In this document: in pieces, positions 46,199 to 54,836 of the stretch | Layout of the letters: every line of letters begins with the position of its first letter | How positions within the stretch are numbered: position 1 is the stretch's first letter | Assembly (NCBI GenBank): GCA_049976445.1 | Contig: JBMFIF010000001.1 | Coordinates: 1-64,000 of the forward strand | Length of the DNA stretch: 64,000 nt | Direction of reading: 5' to 3' | Source: JAVZOV01 sp049976445 | GTDB lineage: Archaea; Thermoproteota; Thermoprotei; Gearchaeales; WAQG01 | Notes under the pieces: model-generated | The model's input: the letters and a program-made list of their open reading frames with translations, nothing else | The model's database searches: none | Told to the model about the DNA's origin: nothing | Position numbers and translations under genes: made by a program

Positions 46199-46852
46199 GT
46201 GCGTGTATCAACTGTGGTGTATTCGGCAATTTTTGGGAGTTTAGCAGCATCTATTACTATGCTTAAGTTGGAAATACCATTTCCTGTGCTTCCGTATTTA
46301 AAGTTTGATTTTGCAGAGATTATTGATGTTTTTGCATTTTTAGTTTTTGGTCCTGTTGTTGGTCTTGTCACGACTACGATACATTGGTTGTTGCTTAATT
46401 TTCATACTGAGTGGCCTATAATTGGTCCTTTGATGAAGTATGTCGCTGTTCTTTCTATGGTATTAGGGTTTTGGGGTGGTTCTATATTGTATAAGAGATT
46501 TAACGGTTCATCGATACGTGGTCTTATTGTGTCTATGATCATTTTTGGTTCGTTAGTTCGTGTTATGTTCATGACTTTGGCTAATATAATTGTCATATAT
46601 CTTATTTATGGTACTGGTTTCTTTAGTTACGCTAACTATTTATTAAGTAGGTTAGGTTTGTTGTTACAGGGTGATTTTGCAATACTTTTTTGGATTTTAA
46701 TATTTACGGGAATTTATAATGTGGTTCATGTTTTTATCTCAACTATACCTGCTTATAGTGTATTGAAGTATGTGACACCTATGTTTCCGGTTAGAGTGTC
46801 TGATGTGTGGGTTTATAATTTTATTAAGGATAGAGGCTCAAAACGTATCTGA
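46199..46852 (+). CDS. ECF transporter S component, riboflavin (RibU)-like
   Basis: 217-residue membrane protein with about six helices. FPVLPYLKFDFAEIIDVFAF near residue 28 is the hallmark of RibU-like S components (a loop ending in L-K-x-D-F before a helix), followed by GPVVGLVTTTIHWL. The S component binds the vitamin and is energised by a shared EcfAAT module encoded elsewhere. A TTG at 46187 and GTG at 46190 are possible starts, but GAGG at 46182-46185 best fits GTG 46199. The ligand is inferred from similarity only. It overlaps the convergent regulator gene by 15 bases. Confidence 0.72.
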   Translation: MRVSTVVYSAIFGSLAASITMLKLEIPFPVLPYLKFDFAEIIDVFAFLVFGPVVGLVTTTIHWLLLNFHTEWPIIGPLMKYVAVLSMVLGFWGGSILYKRFNGSSIRGLIVSMIIFGSLVRVMFMTLANIIVIYLIYGTGFFSYANYLLSRLGLLLQGDFAILFWILIFTGIYNVVHVFISTIPAYSVLKYVTPMFPVRVSDVWVYNFIKDRGSKRI

Positions 46853-47923
46853 TATCTTTTTAACTTTTCCAGTATTTTCTGTTGGTTGTATACCTGTTAA
46901 TAATTTTATTAAATTTTGTTTAAATGTTCGTGAGGAGAGTAGCATAAGAAACCTCTTTACTGCTGGATTCTTAATTGATTGATTATTGATTACAAAGTCG
47001 TATTCTTCTAGAACTAGTGGTATAAAGTCTAAGCCGTATTGATCTGCAACTGTTCTTATTCCTAACCCTACATCGGCATATCCTTTAAGTATTATTTGGG
47101 CTATTTCAGCGTGTGAGTTAGCTTCATGAGGGTAATATCGTATAGAATTTTTTGCATCTTCAAAATTAATCCGAAGCTTTTCTGCTGTTTTGTAAAGTAA
47201 TGCCTCAAAGAGTATTCTTGTTCCTGAGCCTACATTTTTATTTACGAAAATTCCTTTTTTAGCAATAATGTCAGCTATGTTTCTTATTCCTTTTGGGTTA
47301 CCTTTTCTTATTATTAATCCCTGCTCTCTTTTATACCCTTTTACAAATGTTATGTTTTTCAGATTGAGCTTTTTTATGTAAGGTTCATTGTATTTTTCAC
47401 TTTCTGGATCTAACAGATGTATTCCTGCAATATCAGCCTTTCCTTTTTCTACACTCATTAGACCGTTTAAAGATCCTACATTTTCTACATGAAATCTCAG
47501 TTCTGGGTTTTTTGATGCCATCATCTTTAATGCTAATTCTACACCGGGACAGTGGCTGCCAACAATACTTATATCACTATCAATAACGTATTTTTTGAAA
47601 ACATCTTGCAATTCTATTGATGCATATTTTGTAAATAGTTCATATCTTCTCAATAATTCTTCACCTGTTATGGTTAATTCTGTCCTTCCACCAAATTTTC
47701 CTCCTCTTACTGTGATCACTAATGGTATTTTTAAGGCATTACTAGTCTCATTAAGTTTTTTCCATGCATACCTGTATGATACATGTATTTTTTTAGCAGC
47801 TAGGATTAAAGAACTGCTTCTTTTTATTTCTTTAAGTAATTCAATAAGTTCTTCATCGATTACTACATTGTTAAAAATAAAATTAAGCTTAGTTTGGAGT
47901 TTAAATTGTAGCATATTTTCCAC
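46838..47923 (-). CDS. ModE-like HTH regulator with a periplasmic-binding-type ligand domain
   Basis: 361 residues. Residues 20-100 form a ModE-type winged helix (SLILAAKKIHVSYRYAWKKLNE, then GGKFGGRTELTITGEELL). Residues 115-345 are a PBP-like ligand domain (VGSHCPGVELALKM; GSGTRILFEALL; ADVGLGIRTVADQYGLDFIPL) as found in archaeal one-component regulators and in MoaR/ModE-plus-PBP fusions. The natural guess is molybdate or tungstate sensing, because the Wtp importer lies 1.5 kb away; but the ATPase gene between them interrupts the pairing. A candidate binding site is at 49408-49431. Confidence 0.8.
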   Translation of the reverse strand: MENMLQFKLQTKLNFIFNNVVIDEELIELLKEIKRSSSLILAAKKIHVSYRYAWKKLNETSNALKIPLVITVRGGKFGGRTELTITGEELLRRYELFTKYASIELQDVFKKYVIDSDISIVGSHCPGVELALKMMASKNPELRFHVENVGSLNGLMSVEKGKADIAGIHLLDPESEKYNEPYIKKLNLKNITFVKGYKREQGLIIRKGNPKGIRNIADIIAKKGIFVNKNVGSGTRILFEALLYKTAEKLRINFEDAKNSIRYYPHEANSHAEIAQIILKGYADVGLGIRTVADQYGLDFIPLVLEEYDFVINNQSIKNPAVKRFLMLLSSRTFKQNLIKLLTGIQPTENTGKVKKISDTF

Positions 47924-48037
47924 ACTACTAAAACATCACTAAGTTTGCTAATAACCTTTTATTAAGATTGGTTTAGAATATTTCTTATTGTAAGCCTTAG
48001 AAAGTGTAAGCATAATTTTTCTATCAACAGTTTACAT

Positions 48038-49177
48038 TTATAGTAATAATGCTGCCTGTTTTATAATAGGATCTGTGAACTCGTTTCTTTCATTTATTAT
48101 CGAGTGCTTTCTTAAATGTTGTAGTATTTCGTAGAGAACTCTGTTACTTATCGATCTTCCTTCAATATTTTCTAACTTGTTTTTTATTAATCCCCATTCT
48201 TTTACGTCCTGTGCTAATAATTTTAATACTGTCTGATATCTCCTGCTAATACGTTGTTTAATGAAGTTTTCTAGTTCTGTCTTTGCTAATTCTATAGCCT
48301 CCTGCTTTATTGTCTTAATACTTTCTATTCCGTGTAGTCTCATGTAACCATAATATGTAAGCCAACCAATAATACCATCTAATTCTTTTACAACTTCTTC
48401 TAACTCTTTTCTTGATATTTTTACATTATTCTCGTTGAAACCCTTCTCAAGGAAATCTATTGATTCATCATGTGTGAATTTTCTGGTCCTAATCTCAATA
48501 AAAGGCCTACCATAGAGTGGTGAACTTGTATTTTCAAAGAATCTATGTAAAAGACCCATTTCCGAGCCTGTTAAAACAAAAGTAAGGTTTTCGTGATAAT
48601 CATATGAATGGGCTATGGCATTAATAAGCTCCAATTCAATTGTACCTCCTATTCTTTGGAACTCATCAAAAACAATTATAACTCTTGTATTAGCTTCGAT
48701 TCCGGCTTTATTTATTAACTTAAAAATCTCTGATAGTAAAAGTCTATCTTTACCCCAATCAAACGATATACCTACACCTGATATTGAGACACCTTTAAAT
48801 CCATATATGAGATTTTTTAAAGATTCAATTAAACTTTTGAACCTAGATATTGAAGAAATTAGTTCGTTTAATCCTTTAGAAAGCAAAACATACAATTCCT
48901 TTCTTGATAAAAATCCTTCCCTGACATCAATGAAAATGTAAGGTTTTTTGGATTCTTCTAAGCTCGTGAGTACAAGAGAAGTTTTTCCAGTCCTTCGTAA
49001 TCCGCTAACGACGATTAATTGCGTATCAAAAGATTTCAGTAATAGATTCAATTCATTATCAAAGTTGTATAAATCCTTTTTAGATCTTTTAGGTTTAATG
49101 TCAAATAACATATTTCCACACCGAAAATAAGTTTCGTAACGAAACTTTATAAATCTTTCTACAAAAGTCTGTGACAC
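48038..49177 (-). CDS. Archaeal AAA-type ATPase (PF01637-like)
   Basis: 379 residues with Walker A SGLRRTGKTS (near residue 62), Walker B VIIVFDEFQR (near 165) and the sensor segment FVLTGSEMGLL (near 195). A C-terminal winged-helix-like region follows (SRRYQTVLKLLAQDV; LRKHSIINERNEF). Members are widespread in archaea, often multicopy and mobile-linked; the function is unknown. The gene is unconnected to its neighbours. Confidence 0.82.
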   Translation of the reverse strand: MSQTFVERFIKFRYETYFRCGNMLFDIKPKRSKKDLYNFDNELNLLLKSFDTQLIVVSGLRRTGKTSLVLTSLEESKKPYIFIDVREGFLSRKELYVLLSKGLNELISSISRFKSLIESLKNLIYGFKGVSISGVGISFDWGKDRLLLSEIFKLINKAGIEANTRVIIVFDEFQRIGGTIELELINAIAHSYDYHENLTFVLTGSEMGLLHRFFENTSSPLYGRPFIEIRTRKFTHDESIDFLEKGFNENNVKISRKELEEVVKELDGIIGWLTYYGYMRLHGIESIKTIKQEAIELAKTELENFIKQRISRRYQTVLKLLAQDVKEWGLIKNKLENIEGRSISNRVLYEILQHLRKHSIINERNEFTDPIIKQAALLL

Positions 49178-49398
49178 TCTAAAACAAGCATCGTTTTAAA
49201 ATTGCAAATCTAAAATTCTTATCTAGCATTATCTTTTAAAGATAAAAAAACTATACGCTCAATGGTCTTGTTTTAATGATGCTTAGGCTATTTTAACGTT
49301 TAATGTATGATTATTTGCGCTCATTATCATGGTTATTCTATGTGTTTTTAGGTACTAAATGGTTTCTATGGACTTCATCCATCAACTAATGTAGTTAA

Positions 49399-49406
49399 AT
49401 TTATAT
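49399..49406 (+). promoter_or_regulatory. TATA box of the wtp operon
   Basis: AATTTATATT lies just upstream of the inverted repeat 49408-49431, about 40 bases before the wtpA start codon. Confidence 0.55.
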
Positions 49407-49407
49407 T

Positions 49408-49431
49408 CGATATGAATTATTGTACATATCG
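49408..49431. promoter_or_regulatory. Candidate operator: inverted repeat CGATATG-N10-CATATCG
   Basis: Perfect 7-bp arms with a 10-base spacer directly downstream of the TATA box of wtpA, where a bound repressor would block transcription start. The arms (CG-x-TAT and its complement) resemble half-sites reported for ModE boxes in bacteria. The ModE-like regulator at 46.8-47.9 kb is the obvious candidate ligand-sensing binder. The association is an inference. Confidence 0.5.
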
Positions 49432-49440
49432 GTGATTTTT

Positions 49441-50457
49441 GTGGGATTATGGGATAAGTATGGAAAAGTCATTATGACAATAGTCACGATAATAGTGTTC
49501 ATTATTGGTTTTTATGGAGGTTACATGTACGGATATAATAATGGTTTTTATGGAGCGTCTTTAAATGTTTTTAGAGTAGTTCATGCTGGTAGTCTTACAG
49601 TACCTTTTCAGCAAGTTGAGAGTATGTTGAAAAATAAGTATCCTAACTTGGTTATTGATGATGAAGCTTTTGGAAGTGTTGATGCAGTTCGTCAAGTAAC
49701 TGATTTGGGTCGTGAGTTTGATATTGTTGGTGTGGCTGATTATTATGTAATACCAGCCCTTATGATACCTAAGTTTGCAAATTGGTATATTGTTTTTGCT
49801 GGTAATGAAATGGTTGTTCTTTATACTAATAGGAGTAAGTATGCTTCAGAGATTAATGAAAGTAATTGGTATAAAGTAATTACACGTTCAGGAGTTATTG
49901 TAGGAGTTTCAGATAAAGATAGAGATCCCAGCGGTTATAGAGCAGTATTAGTTACTAAGCTTGCTAGCATGTATTATTATCATGATAATCATACGTTGTA
50001 TGATGTGCTTTATAAAGATAAATATTCCAAAGGTGAACTTGTAATAAAACCTAAAGAAGTTGATTTATTAGCACCTTTAGAATCTGGACAAATTGATTAT
50101 GTAATATCTTATTATTCGTTAGCTGTGCAACATCATCTGAATTATGTGACTCTTCCTCCTCAGATTAATTTAGGAGATCCAAAATATGCCGAGATTTATT
50201 CTAAAGTTTCGGTTGTAGTTAATGATAAGATCATAGATGGCAAACCAATAATGTACGCGTTGACAATACCTTATAATGCTCCTAACAAGAAGTTGGCAGT
50301 AGAATTCATTAAGATTCTTTTATCTGAAGAAGGTAGGAAGATCATGGATTTAAGTGGACAGAAAAGTTTTTCTCCGGCTTATGTTTATGGTAATGAGAAT
50401 TTGCCAAACGAGTTAAAAGATTTATTATCTTCTGAGTTAACACCAATTCCTGGTTGA
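49441..50457 (+). CDS. wtpA: Tungstate/molybdate-binding protein of a Wtp ABC importer
   Basis: 338 residues. An N-terminal membrane anchor (about 8-28) is followed by a type II binding domain starting VFRVVHAGSLTVPFQQVE, the conserved WtpA/ModA oxyanion segment, with DVVGVADYY-like VGVADYYVIP and SDKDRDPSGYRAVL. The GTG start at 49441 is preferred, since GGTGAT lies upstream; an earlier TTG at 49420 would add seven residues. Sets the substrate of the wtpABC importer; W versus Mo cannot be decided. Confidence 0.85.
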   Translation: MGLWDKYGKVIMTIVTIIVFIIGFYGGYMYGYNNGFYGASLNVFRVVHAGSLTVPFQQVESMLKNKYPNLVIDDEAFGSVDAVRQVTDLGREFDIVGVADYYVIPALMIPKFANWYIVFAGNEMVVLYTNRSKYASEINESNWYKVITRSGVIVGVSDKDRDPSGYRAVLVTKLASMYYYHDNHTLYDVLYKDKYSKGELVIKPKEVDLLAPLESGQIDYVISYYSLAVQHHLNYVTLPPQINLGDPKYAEIYSKVSVVVNDKIIDGKPIMYALTIPYNAPNKKLAVEFIKILLSEEGRKIMDLSGQKSFSPAYVYGNENLPNELKDLLSSELTPIPG

Positions 50458-50463
50458 GGGATT

Positions 50464-51282
50464 ATGCGTAATTTAACGTTCTTATTAGTATTTTTTTCAT
50501 TGATTTCATTTTTTAGTATTTTATTTATTTTATTGCCTATTTTTTCTCTTTTATTAAGTAGTTCTCCGCATACTTTAATGTATTATGTTGCTGATTCGCA
50601 GGTAATGTCTGCTATTTTAGTTACTATTTTATCAGCTGCGTTTGCTGCTATTCTTTCATTTATTTTTGGTACACCATTGGCTTATATTTTAGCTAGGTAT
50701 GATTTCCTAGGCAAATATATTATTGATTCTATTGTCGAACTTCCTATGATAATTCCTCATTTAGTGGCAGGAATATCATTATTAATAGTGTGGGGTCCAA
50801 GGGGTTTGCTTGGAACAATTTTATCGTCCCAGGGCATTAAAATTACTGATACGTTTTTTGGAATTGTGATAGCAGAGTTATTTGTTAGTTTTCCGCTTTA
50901 TGTGAGGTCTGTTGAGAGTGCTATTAAACTTATTGATCCATCGTTGGAGAAAGTATCTAGAACTTTGGGTGCTTCTCATGGTTTCACTTTTTATAAAATT
51001 GTATTGCCTCTTATAAAGAATTCTGTTTTTACTGGTCTCATAGTATCATGGGCTCGTGGAATAAGCGAATTTGGTGCAGTAATAGTATTAACTTATGTAA
51101 TACTTTATGGACCTTTTTCTGGAAGCATGCCTGCACCAGTTCTTATTTACAATGAATTTACAACAAGAGGATTGTACAGTGCGTTGCCAATAACATCATT
51201 ATTGGTATTAGTGAGCTTAGTGTTGTTTATAATATTTAAGATTATTCAGCGGAGAGGTAATGTTTATGGTCCTTATGGTTAA
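50464..51282 (+). CDS. wtpB: Tungstate/molybdate ABC permease
   Basis: 272 residues with about six membrane helices and the EAA loop SRTLGASHGFTFYKIVLPLIKN near residue 160. The N-terminal LVTILSAAFAAILSFIFGTPLAYILAR stretch is typical of WtpB/ModB permeases. It overlaps wtpC by 17-23 bases. Confidence 0.85.
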   Translation: MRNLTFLLVFFSLISFFSILFILLPIFSLLLSSSPHTLMYYVADSQVMSAILVTILSAAFAAILSFIFGTPLAYILARYDFLGKYIIDSIVELPMIIPHLVAGISLLIVWGPRGLLGTILSSQGIKITDTFFGIVIAELFVSFPLYVRSVESAIKLIDPSLEKVSRTLGASHGFTFYKIVLPLIKNSVFTGLIVSWARGISEFGAVIVLTYVILYGPFSGSMPAPVLIYNEFTTRGLYSALPITSLLVLVSLVLFIIFKIIQRRGNVYGPYG

Positions 51283-52327
51283 GGATTTGCGTGTCAGAGT
51301 TGGTTCTTTTATGTTACGAGACATATCGTTCAAAGTACCTAATGGTTCGTACATGGTAATATTGGGTCCTACTGGTTCTGGAAAAACTACTTTACTTGAA
51401 AGTATAGCTGGATTAAAACCAATCATTAGAGGTCAAATGTTTATCGATAATGTCGAAATAACCAACTTACCACCTGAGAAAAGAGATATCTCGATGGTAT
51501 TTCAAAATCTTGCCTTATTCCCTCATTTGACAGTTTATGAAAATATCGAATATGGATTATTAGCTAGAGGTTTTTCTAGAAAAGTTCGAGAAGAGAGAGT
51601 AAGTGAAATGCTTAAACTTTTTGAATTAGAACCTTTAAAAAACCGTCGTGTAACGAACTTAAGTGGCGGTGAAAAGCAACGTGTAGCATTAGCTAGAGCT
51701 TTAGCTGTCAAACCAAAAGTTATCTTACTAGATGAACCATTTTCTTCTTTGGACGTAAATACAAAGAAACAATTTTGGAAGGAAGTTAAAAAATTATTAA
51801 AATATTATGAAATACCAGTATTACATGTGACACACGATCAAGAAGAGGCTATGTATCTAGGTGAAATAATTGCCGTAATGGAGAATGGTACTATTATAGA
51901 ACAAGGATCTGTTGATCAGATCTTTTTAAAACCTAGGAGCAAATTTGTTGCGGAATTTCTCCAGTATCAGAACATATTTACTGGTGTAGCAAAAAGTAAT
52001 GAAAACAACATGAGTACAATATCTATTGATGGTGTTAAATTTTTTATTCCTGGAAAATATGATGGTCGTATAATGATAGGTATTAAACCTGAAAATATAT
52101 TAATAAGTAAACTAATACCCGAATATTCTACAGCACGAAATATACTAAAAGGTTCAATAACTTCAATTGAACCACTTGGTCCTACAATGATAATAACTGT
52201 AAATATCAATAACTTACCGATCAAAGTTATGATAACGCGAGGTTCTTTTGAGGAGCTCGAATTAAAACAAAACGATATGGTCTATCTTATAATAAAAGCA
52301 TCTTCTATCATAGTTTTAAGCGAATAA
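51266..52327 (+). CDS. wtpC: Tungstate/molybdate ABC ATP-binding protein
   Basis: 353 residues. Walker A GPTGSGKTT, signature LSGGEKQRVALARAL, Walker B VILLDEPFSSLD and H-loop VTHDQEEAM. A C-terminal TOBE-like region (about 245-350) is where oxyanion binding regulates related transporters. GGAGAGG at 51251-51257 fits ATG 51266 better than ATG 51260. wtpABC forms one plus-strand operon. Confidence 0.88.
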   Translation: MVLMVKDLRVRVGSFMLRDISFKVPNGSYMVILGPTGSGKTTLLESIAGLKPIIRGQMFIDNVEITNLPPEKRDISMVFQNLALFPHLTVYENIEYGLLARGFSRKVREERVSEMLKLFELEPLKNRRVTNLSGGEKQRVALARALAVKPKVILLDEPFSSLDVNTKKQFWKEVKKLLKYYEIPVLHVTHDQEEAMYLGEIIAVMENGTIIEQGSVDQIFLKPRSKFVAEFLQYQNIFTGVAKSNENNMSTISIDGVKFFIPGKYDGRIMIGIKPENILISKLIPEYSTARNILKGSITSIEPLGPTMIITVNINNLPIKVMITRGSFEELELKQNDMVYLIIKASSIIVLSE

Positions 52328-52329
52328 TT

Positions 52330-53250
52330 CTATACTTTCATAATGTTTGTTATTAATTTTTCTGATATAACATCTTGATTTCCTGATATTATCAATGAAG
52401 CAATGTAATTTCCAAATTGAAGACATAAACCTAATGGTAAATTCTTCAAATATGCAGCATAGAAACCTGCTATAAATGCGTCACCTGCACCCTTTACTGA
52501 TAATACCTTTACTTTGAATGCTTTTTCTTTAATTACATTATCCTCAAAAATAGCAAGAGAACCTTTAGAACCAAGCTTTATGACTTTTATAGGAGGCTTC
52601 ATGCTAGCTAATTTACTAACTGCTTCTTTTATACTCTGCGAATTAGTTAATGTTATGTATTCTTCAACATTCCCAAATAAGAACGTTAATTTTTCTAATA
52701 CACTATTAAGATATTCCTTTTGTATATTTTTTATTCTTGGAAACAGATCTAAACCAATTTTAATATTCTTTTTAGACAATACATTAAGTAATGTCATAAA
52801 TTCATCATAATCAATAAGTTCTAATGCATACCCTGATACATGAAATATTTTTGGGTTGGTATCCTGTATCTTTTCAATATATTTATTAATTTTTGATCCA
52901 ATATGATAAATCGCTCTTCGTGCACCACTCTTATTAATAATACTTATCACAGTATATACTTCATTGTCATGATGAACAGTTAATAATAAGTTTTCTTTTC
53001 CTATCTCGCATTCTACGAAATTTTTTAACAAATTACCTACCGGATTATCGCTTAGTGATGAGATAAACATAACAGATAAACCAAGCTTTTTAGCGATCCG
53101 TGCAACATTACTTCCTGAACCCCCAAGTGATATATCAACCTTTTTAGCTTCTCTCTGATTACCTAAAATTTCAATGTTTTCAGAATAATACACATCAATA
53201 TCTAAGCATAAATCTCCTATAACTACTAAATCATAATTGAGATCTGCCAT
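52330..53250 (-). CDS. PfkB-family sugar/nucleoside kinase
   Basis: 306 residues. The N-terminal signature SLGGSGSNVARIAKKLGL and the C-terminal phosphate-binding VKGAGDAFIAGFYAAYL, with the catalytic aspartate, are those of ribokinase-like kinases. The sugar substrate cannot be read: ribokinase, 2-keto-3-deoxygluconate kinase and nucleoside kinase branches are all possible. It ends 2 bases from wtpC (convergent). Confidence 0.85.
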   Translation of the reverse strand: MADLNYDLVVIGDLCLDIDVYYSENIEILGNQREAKKVDISLGGSGSNVARIAKKLGLSVMFISSLSDNPVGNLLKNFVECEIGKENLLLTVHHDNEVYTVISIINKSGARRAIYHIGSKINKYIEKIQDTNPKIFHVSGYALELIDYDEFMTLLNVLSKKNIKIGLDLFPRIKNIQKEYLNSVLEKLTFLFGNVEEYITLTNSQSIKEAVSKLASMKPPIKVIKLGSKGSLAIFEDNVIKEKAFKVKVLSVKGAGDAFIAGFYAAYLKNLPLGLCLQFGNYIASLIISGNQDVISEKLITNIMKV

Positions 53251-53303
53251 ATCCTATAGTTAAAGAAAGTTAGTATTTTTAAATATTAATGGATTACTAC
53301 ACA

Positions 53304-53364
53304 GAGACTGTCCACTTATTATGTAGAAATGATGTTGTGGTTGATGGCCTATCTGGACAGCCTC
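53304..53364. mobile_element. 61-bp miniature transposable element, copy 2
   Basis: Same 61-bp element as at 34391-34451 (54 of 61 positions shared). Terminal repeats GAGACTGTCCA and TGGACAGCCTC, 10 of 11 paired. Flanked by a perfect octamer ACTACACA (53296-53303 and 53365-53372), different from the octamer of copy 1, as expected for independent insertion. Seven differences to copy 1 suggest that neither is a very recent arrival. Confidence 0.85.
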
Positions 53365-53453
53365 ACTACACACTGAAGTTAAAGTTTTAAGAAAAGTCTG
53401 ATTATTTTTACTTACTGTAATTATTTTTAATGTTTTATACCTTATTTGGAAAG

Positions 53454-53655
53454 TGCTTGTTGCATAATTCGTGCGTGGTTTTGTGGAGCGTTTCGCAGTC
53501 TCCTCCAATCTCATAATACTTACCGGTAGGATTTGATGTATGCTAGTTAGGAGTGTTCATTAAAACTGTGAGAAAACATCATCAAATTCTTAACTCATAA
53601 GAATACTCAGCATAGAAAGCACACCAAAAACGCATCAGAATTATGCAACAAAGCA
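53454..53655. mobile_element. 202-bp miniature element with its own inverted repeats
   Basis: Ends pair as TGCTTGTTGCATAATTC (left) and TGCTTTGTTGCATAATTC (right, complement), 17-18 bases with one indel; similarity continues weakly inside. Both sides carry TTGGAAAG (53446-53453 and 53656-53663), an 8-bp target duplication. No coding frame runs through it. It differs in sequence from the 61-bp element, so two families hit the same intergenic region. Confidence 0.7.
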
Positions 53656-53789
53656 TTGGAAAGAATACTCTTTTTATTATATGATAAGATTTGAAGTATT
53701 ATTCCTAATGTTTTATTTGTTTTGTTGTCTTTTATTTTTGTTCTGAACATAACGAAAATGTTTTATTTTAGGATTATTTGGTGATATTT

Positions 53790-54833
53790 ATGGTTAGAGT
53801 TTCCATAGTTGGCGGTTCGGGATACAATGGAGGAGAATTATTAAGGATCTTAGCAAATCATTCGAAAGTCGAAGTTACTTATGTGACTTCTAAAGAATAT
53901 GTTGGGAAACCTATAACTTTCGTACATCCGAATTTGAGAGGATTTTATTCTTTAAGGTTTTCAGAGTATAATATAGATAAGCTAACTAATCTATCAGATG
54001 TAGTGTTTCTATCTGTACCACATGGCGTCTCAATGACTTTAGTTCCGAGTCTTTTAAATGTTGGTTTGCGGGTGATTGATCTTAGTGCTGATTATAGACT
54101 TAAAGATCCTGAACTCTATAAGATCTGGTACGGGATTGAGCATCCACAACCTGATCTCTTAAGTAAGGCCGTTTATGGGCTACCGGAGCTACATTTTGAT
54201 GAGTTGCAGAATGCTAGTCTGATAGCATCTCCAGGTTGTAATGCGACCGCTTCTATATTAGCTTTGGCACCTCTTGCAGCTAATGGTTTGGTTTACGGTA
54301 ATGTCATTGTTGATATAAAGGCTGGTAGTAGTGAAGGTGGTTCTAAACCTACTGCAGGTAGTCATCATCCAGAGCGTGAGCATGCTATCAGGCCTTACGA
54401 AGCAGAGGGACATAGACATGTTGCTGAAATCGAGCAAGAATTAAATCGAATTTCTAAGAAAATTGGAAAAGTGAGTCTTATTCCTCATGCTGTAAGTAGT
54501 GTAAGAGGTGTACTGGCTTCTGCGCATGTTTGGGTTGAGTCTGTGTTAAGTGATTTAGATTTATTAAAAATTGTTTCAGGATTTTATAAGGACAGGAAGT
54601 TTATTCGTATTGTGAGAGGGTTTCCTCAGTATCCAGATCCAAAGTATGTGATTGGAAGTAACTTTGCTGATATTGGTTTTGCTTTTGAGAAGCGTGTTAA
54701 TAGGGTTACTATTTTTGCGGCGTTGGATAATCTAATTAAGGGTGGTGCTGGGCAGGCAGTTCAGGCGTTTAACATATCTATGGGATTTGATGAAGGAGAG
54801 GGTCTCATGACACCTCCTTTAAGGCCGGTGTGA
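53790..54833 (+). CDS. lysY: [LysW]-aminoadipyl phosphate reductase (LysY/ArgC)
   Basis: 347 residues. NAD(P) fold VSIVGGSGYNGGELL; catalytic cysteine in ASPGCNATASIL near residue 148; later HHPEREHAIRPYEAEGHRH, the LysY/ArgC histidine segment, is characteristic. It reduces the phosphorylated side chain attached to LysW, giving the semialdehyde. The start is ATG 53790 with GGTGAT upstream; TTG 53778 would extend it. First gene of the lys operon. Arg and Lys branches use the same enzyme in several archaea, so it may serve both. Confidence 0.93.
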   Translation: MVRVSIVGGSGYNGGELLRILANHSKVEVTYVTSKEYVGKPITFVHPNLRGFYSLRFSEYNIDKLTNLSDVVFLSVPHGVSMTLVPSLLNVGLRVIDLSADYRLKDPELYKIWYGIEHPQPDLLSKAVYGLPELHFDELQNASLIASPGCNATASILALAPLAANGLVYGNVIVDIKAGSSEGGSKPTAGSHHPEREHAIRPYEAEGHRHVAEIEQELNRISKKIGKVSLIPHAVSSVRGVLASAHVWVESVLSDLDLLKIVSGFYKDRKFIRIVRGFPQYPDPKYVIGSNFADIGFAFEKRVNRVTIFAALDNLIKGGAGQAVQAFNISMGFDEGEGLMTPPLRPV

Positions 54834-54836
54834 ATT

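Larger units (their letters stand above)
53251..53789. other. Gene-free interval holding two miniature elements upstream of lysY
   Basis: Contains the 61-bp element (53304-53364) and the 202-bp element (53454-53655). The lysY promoter must lie in the remaining 130 bases (53656-53789), where AT-rich TTTTATTTTA precedes GGTGAT. A short minus-strand reading (53514-53260) runs through the two elements and shows no protein features. Confidence 0.7.

Noticed and set aside
53260..53514. 84-codon minus-strand frame upstream of lysY
   Set aside because: It crosses the 61-bp element and the left end of the 202-bp element, has no ribosome site or domain, and is explained by the two insertions.
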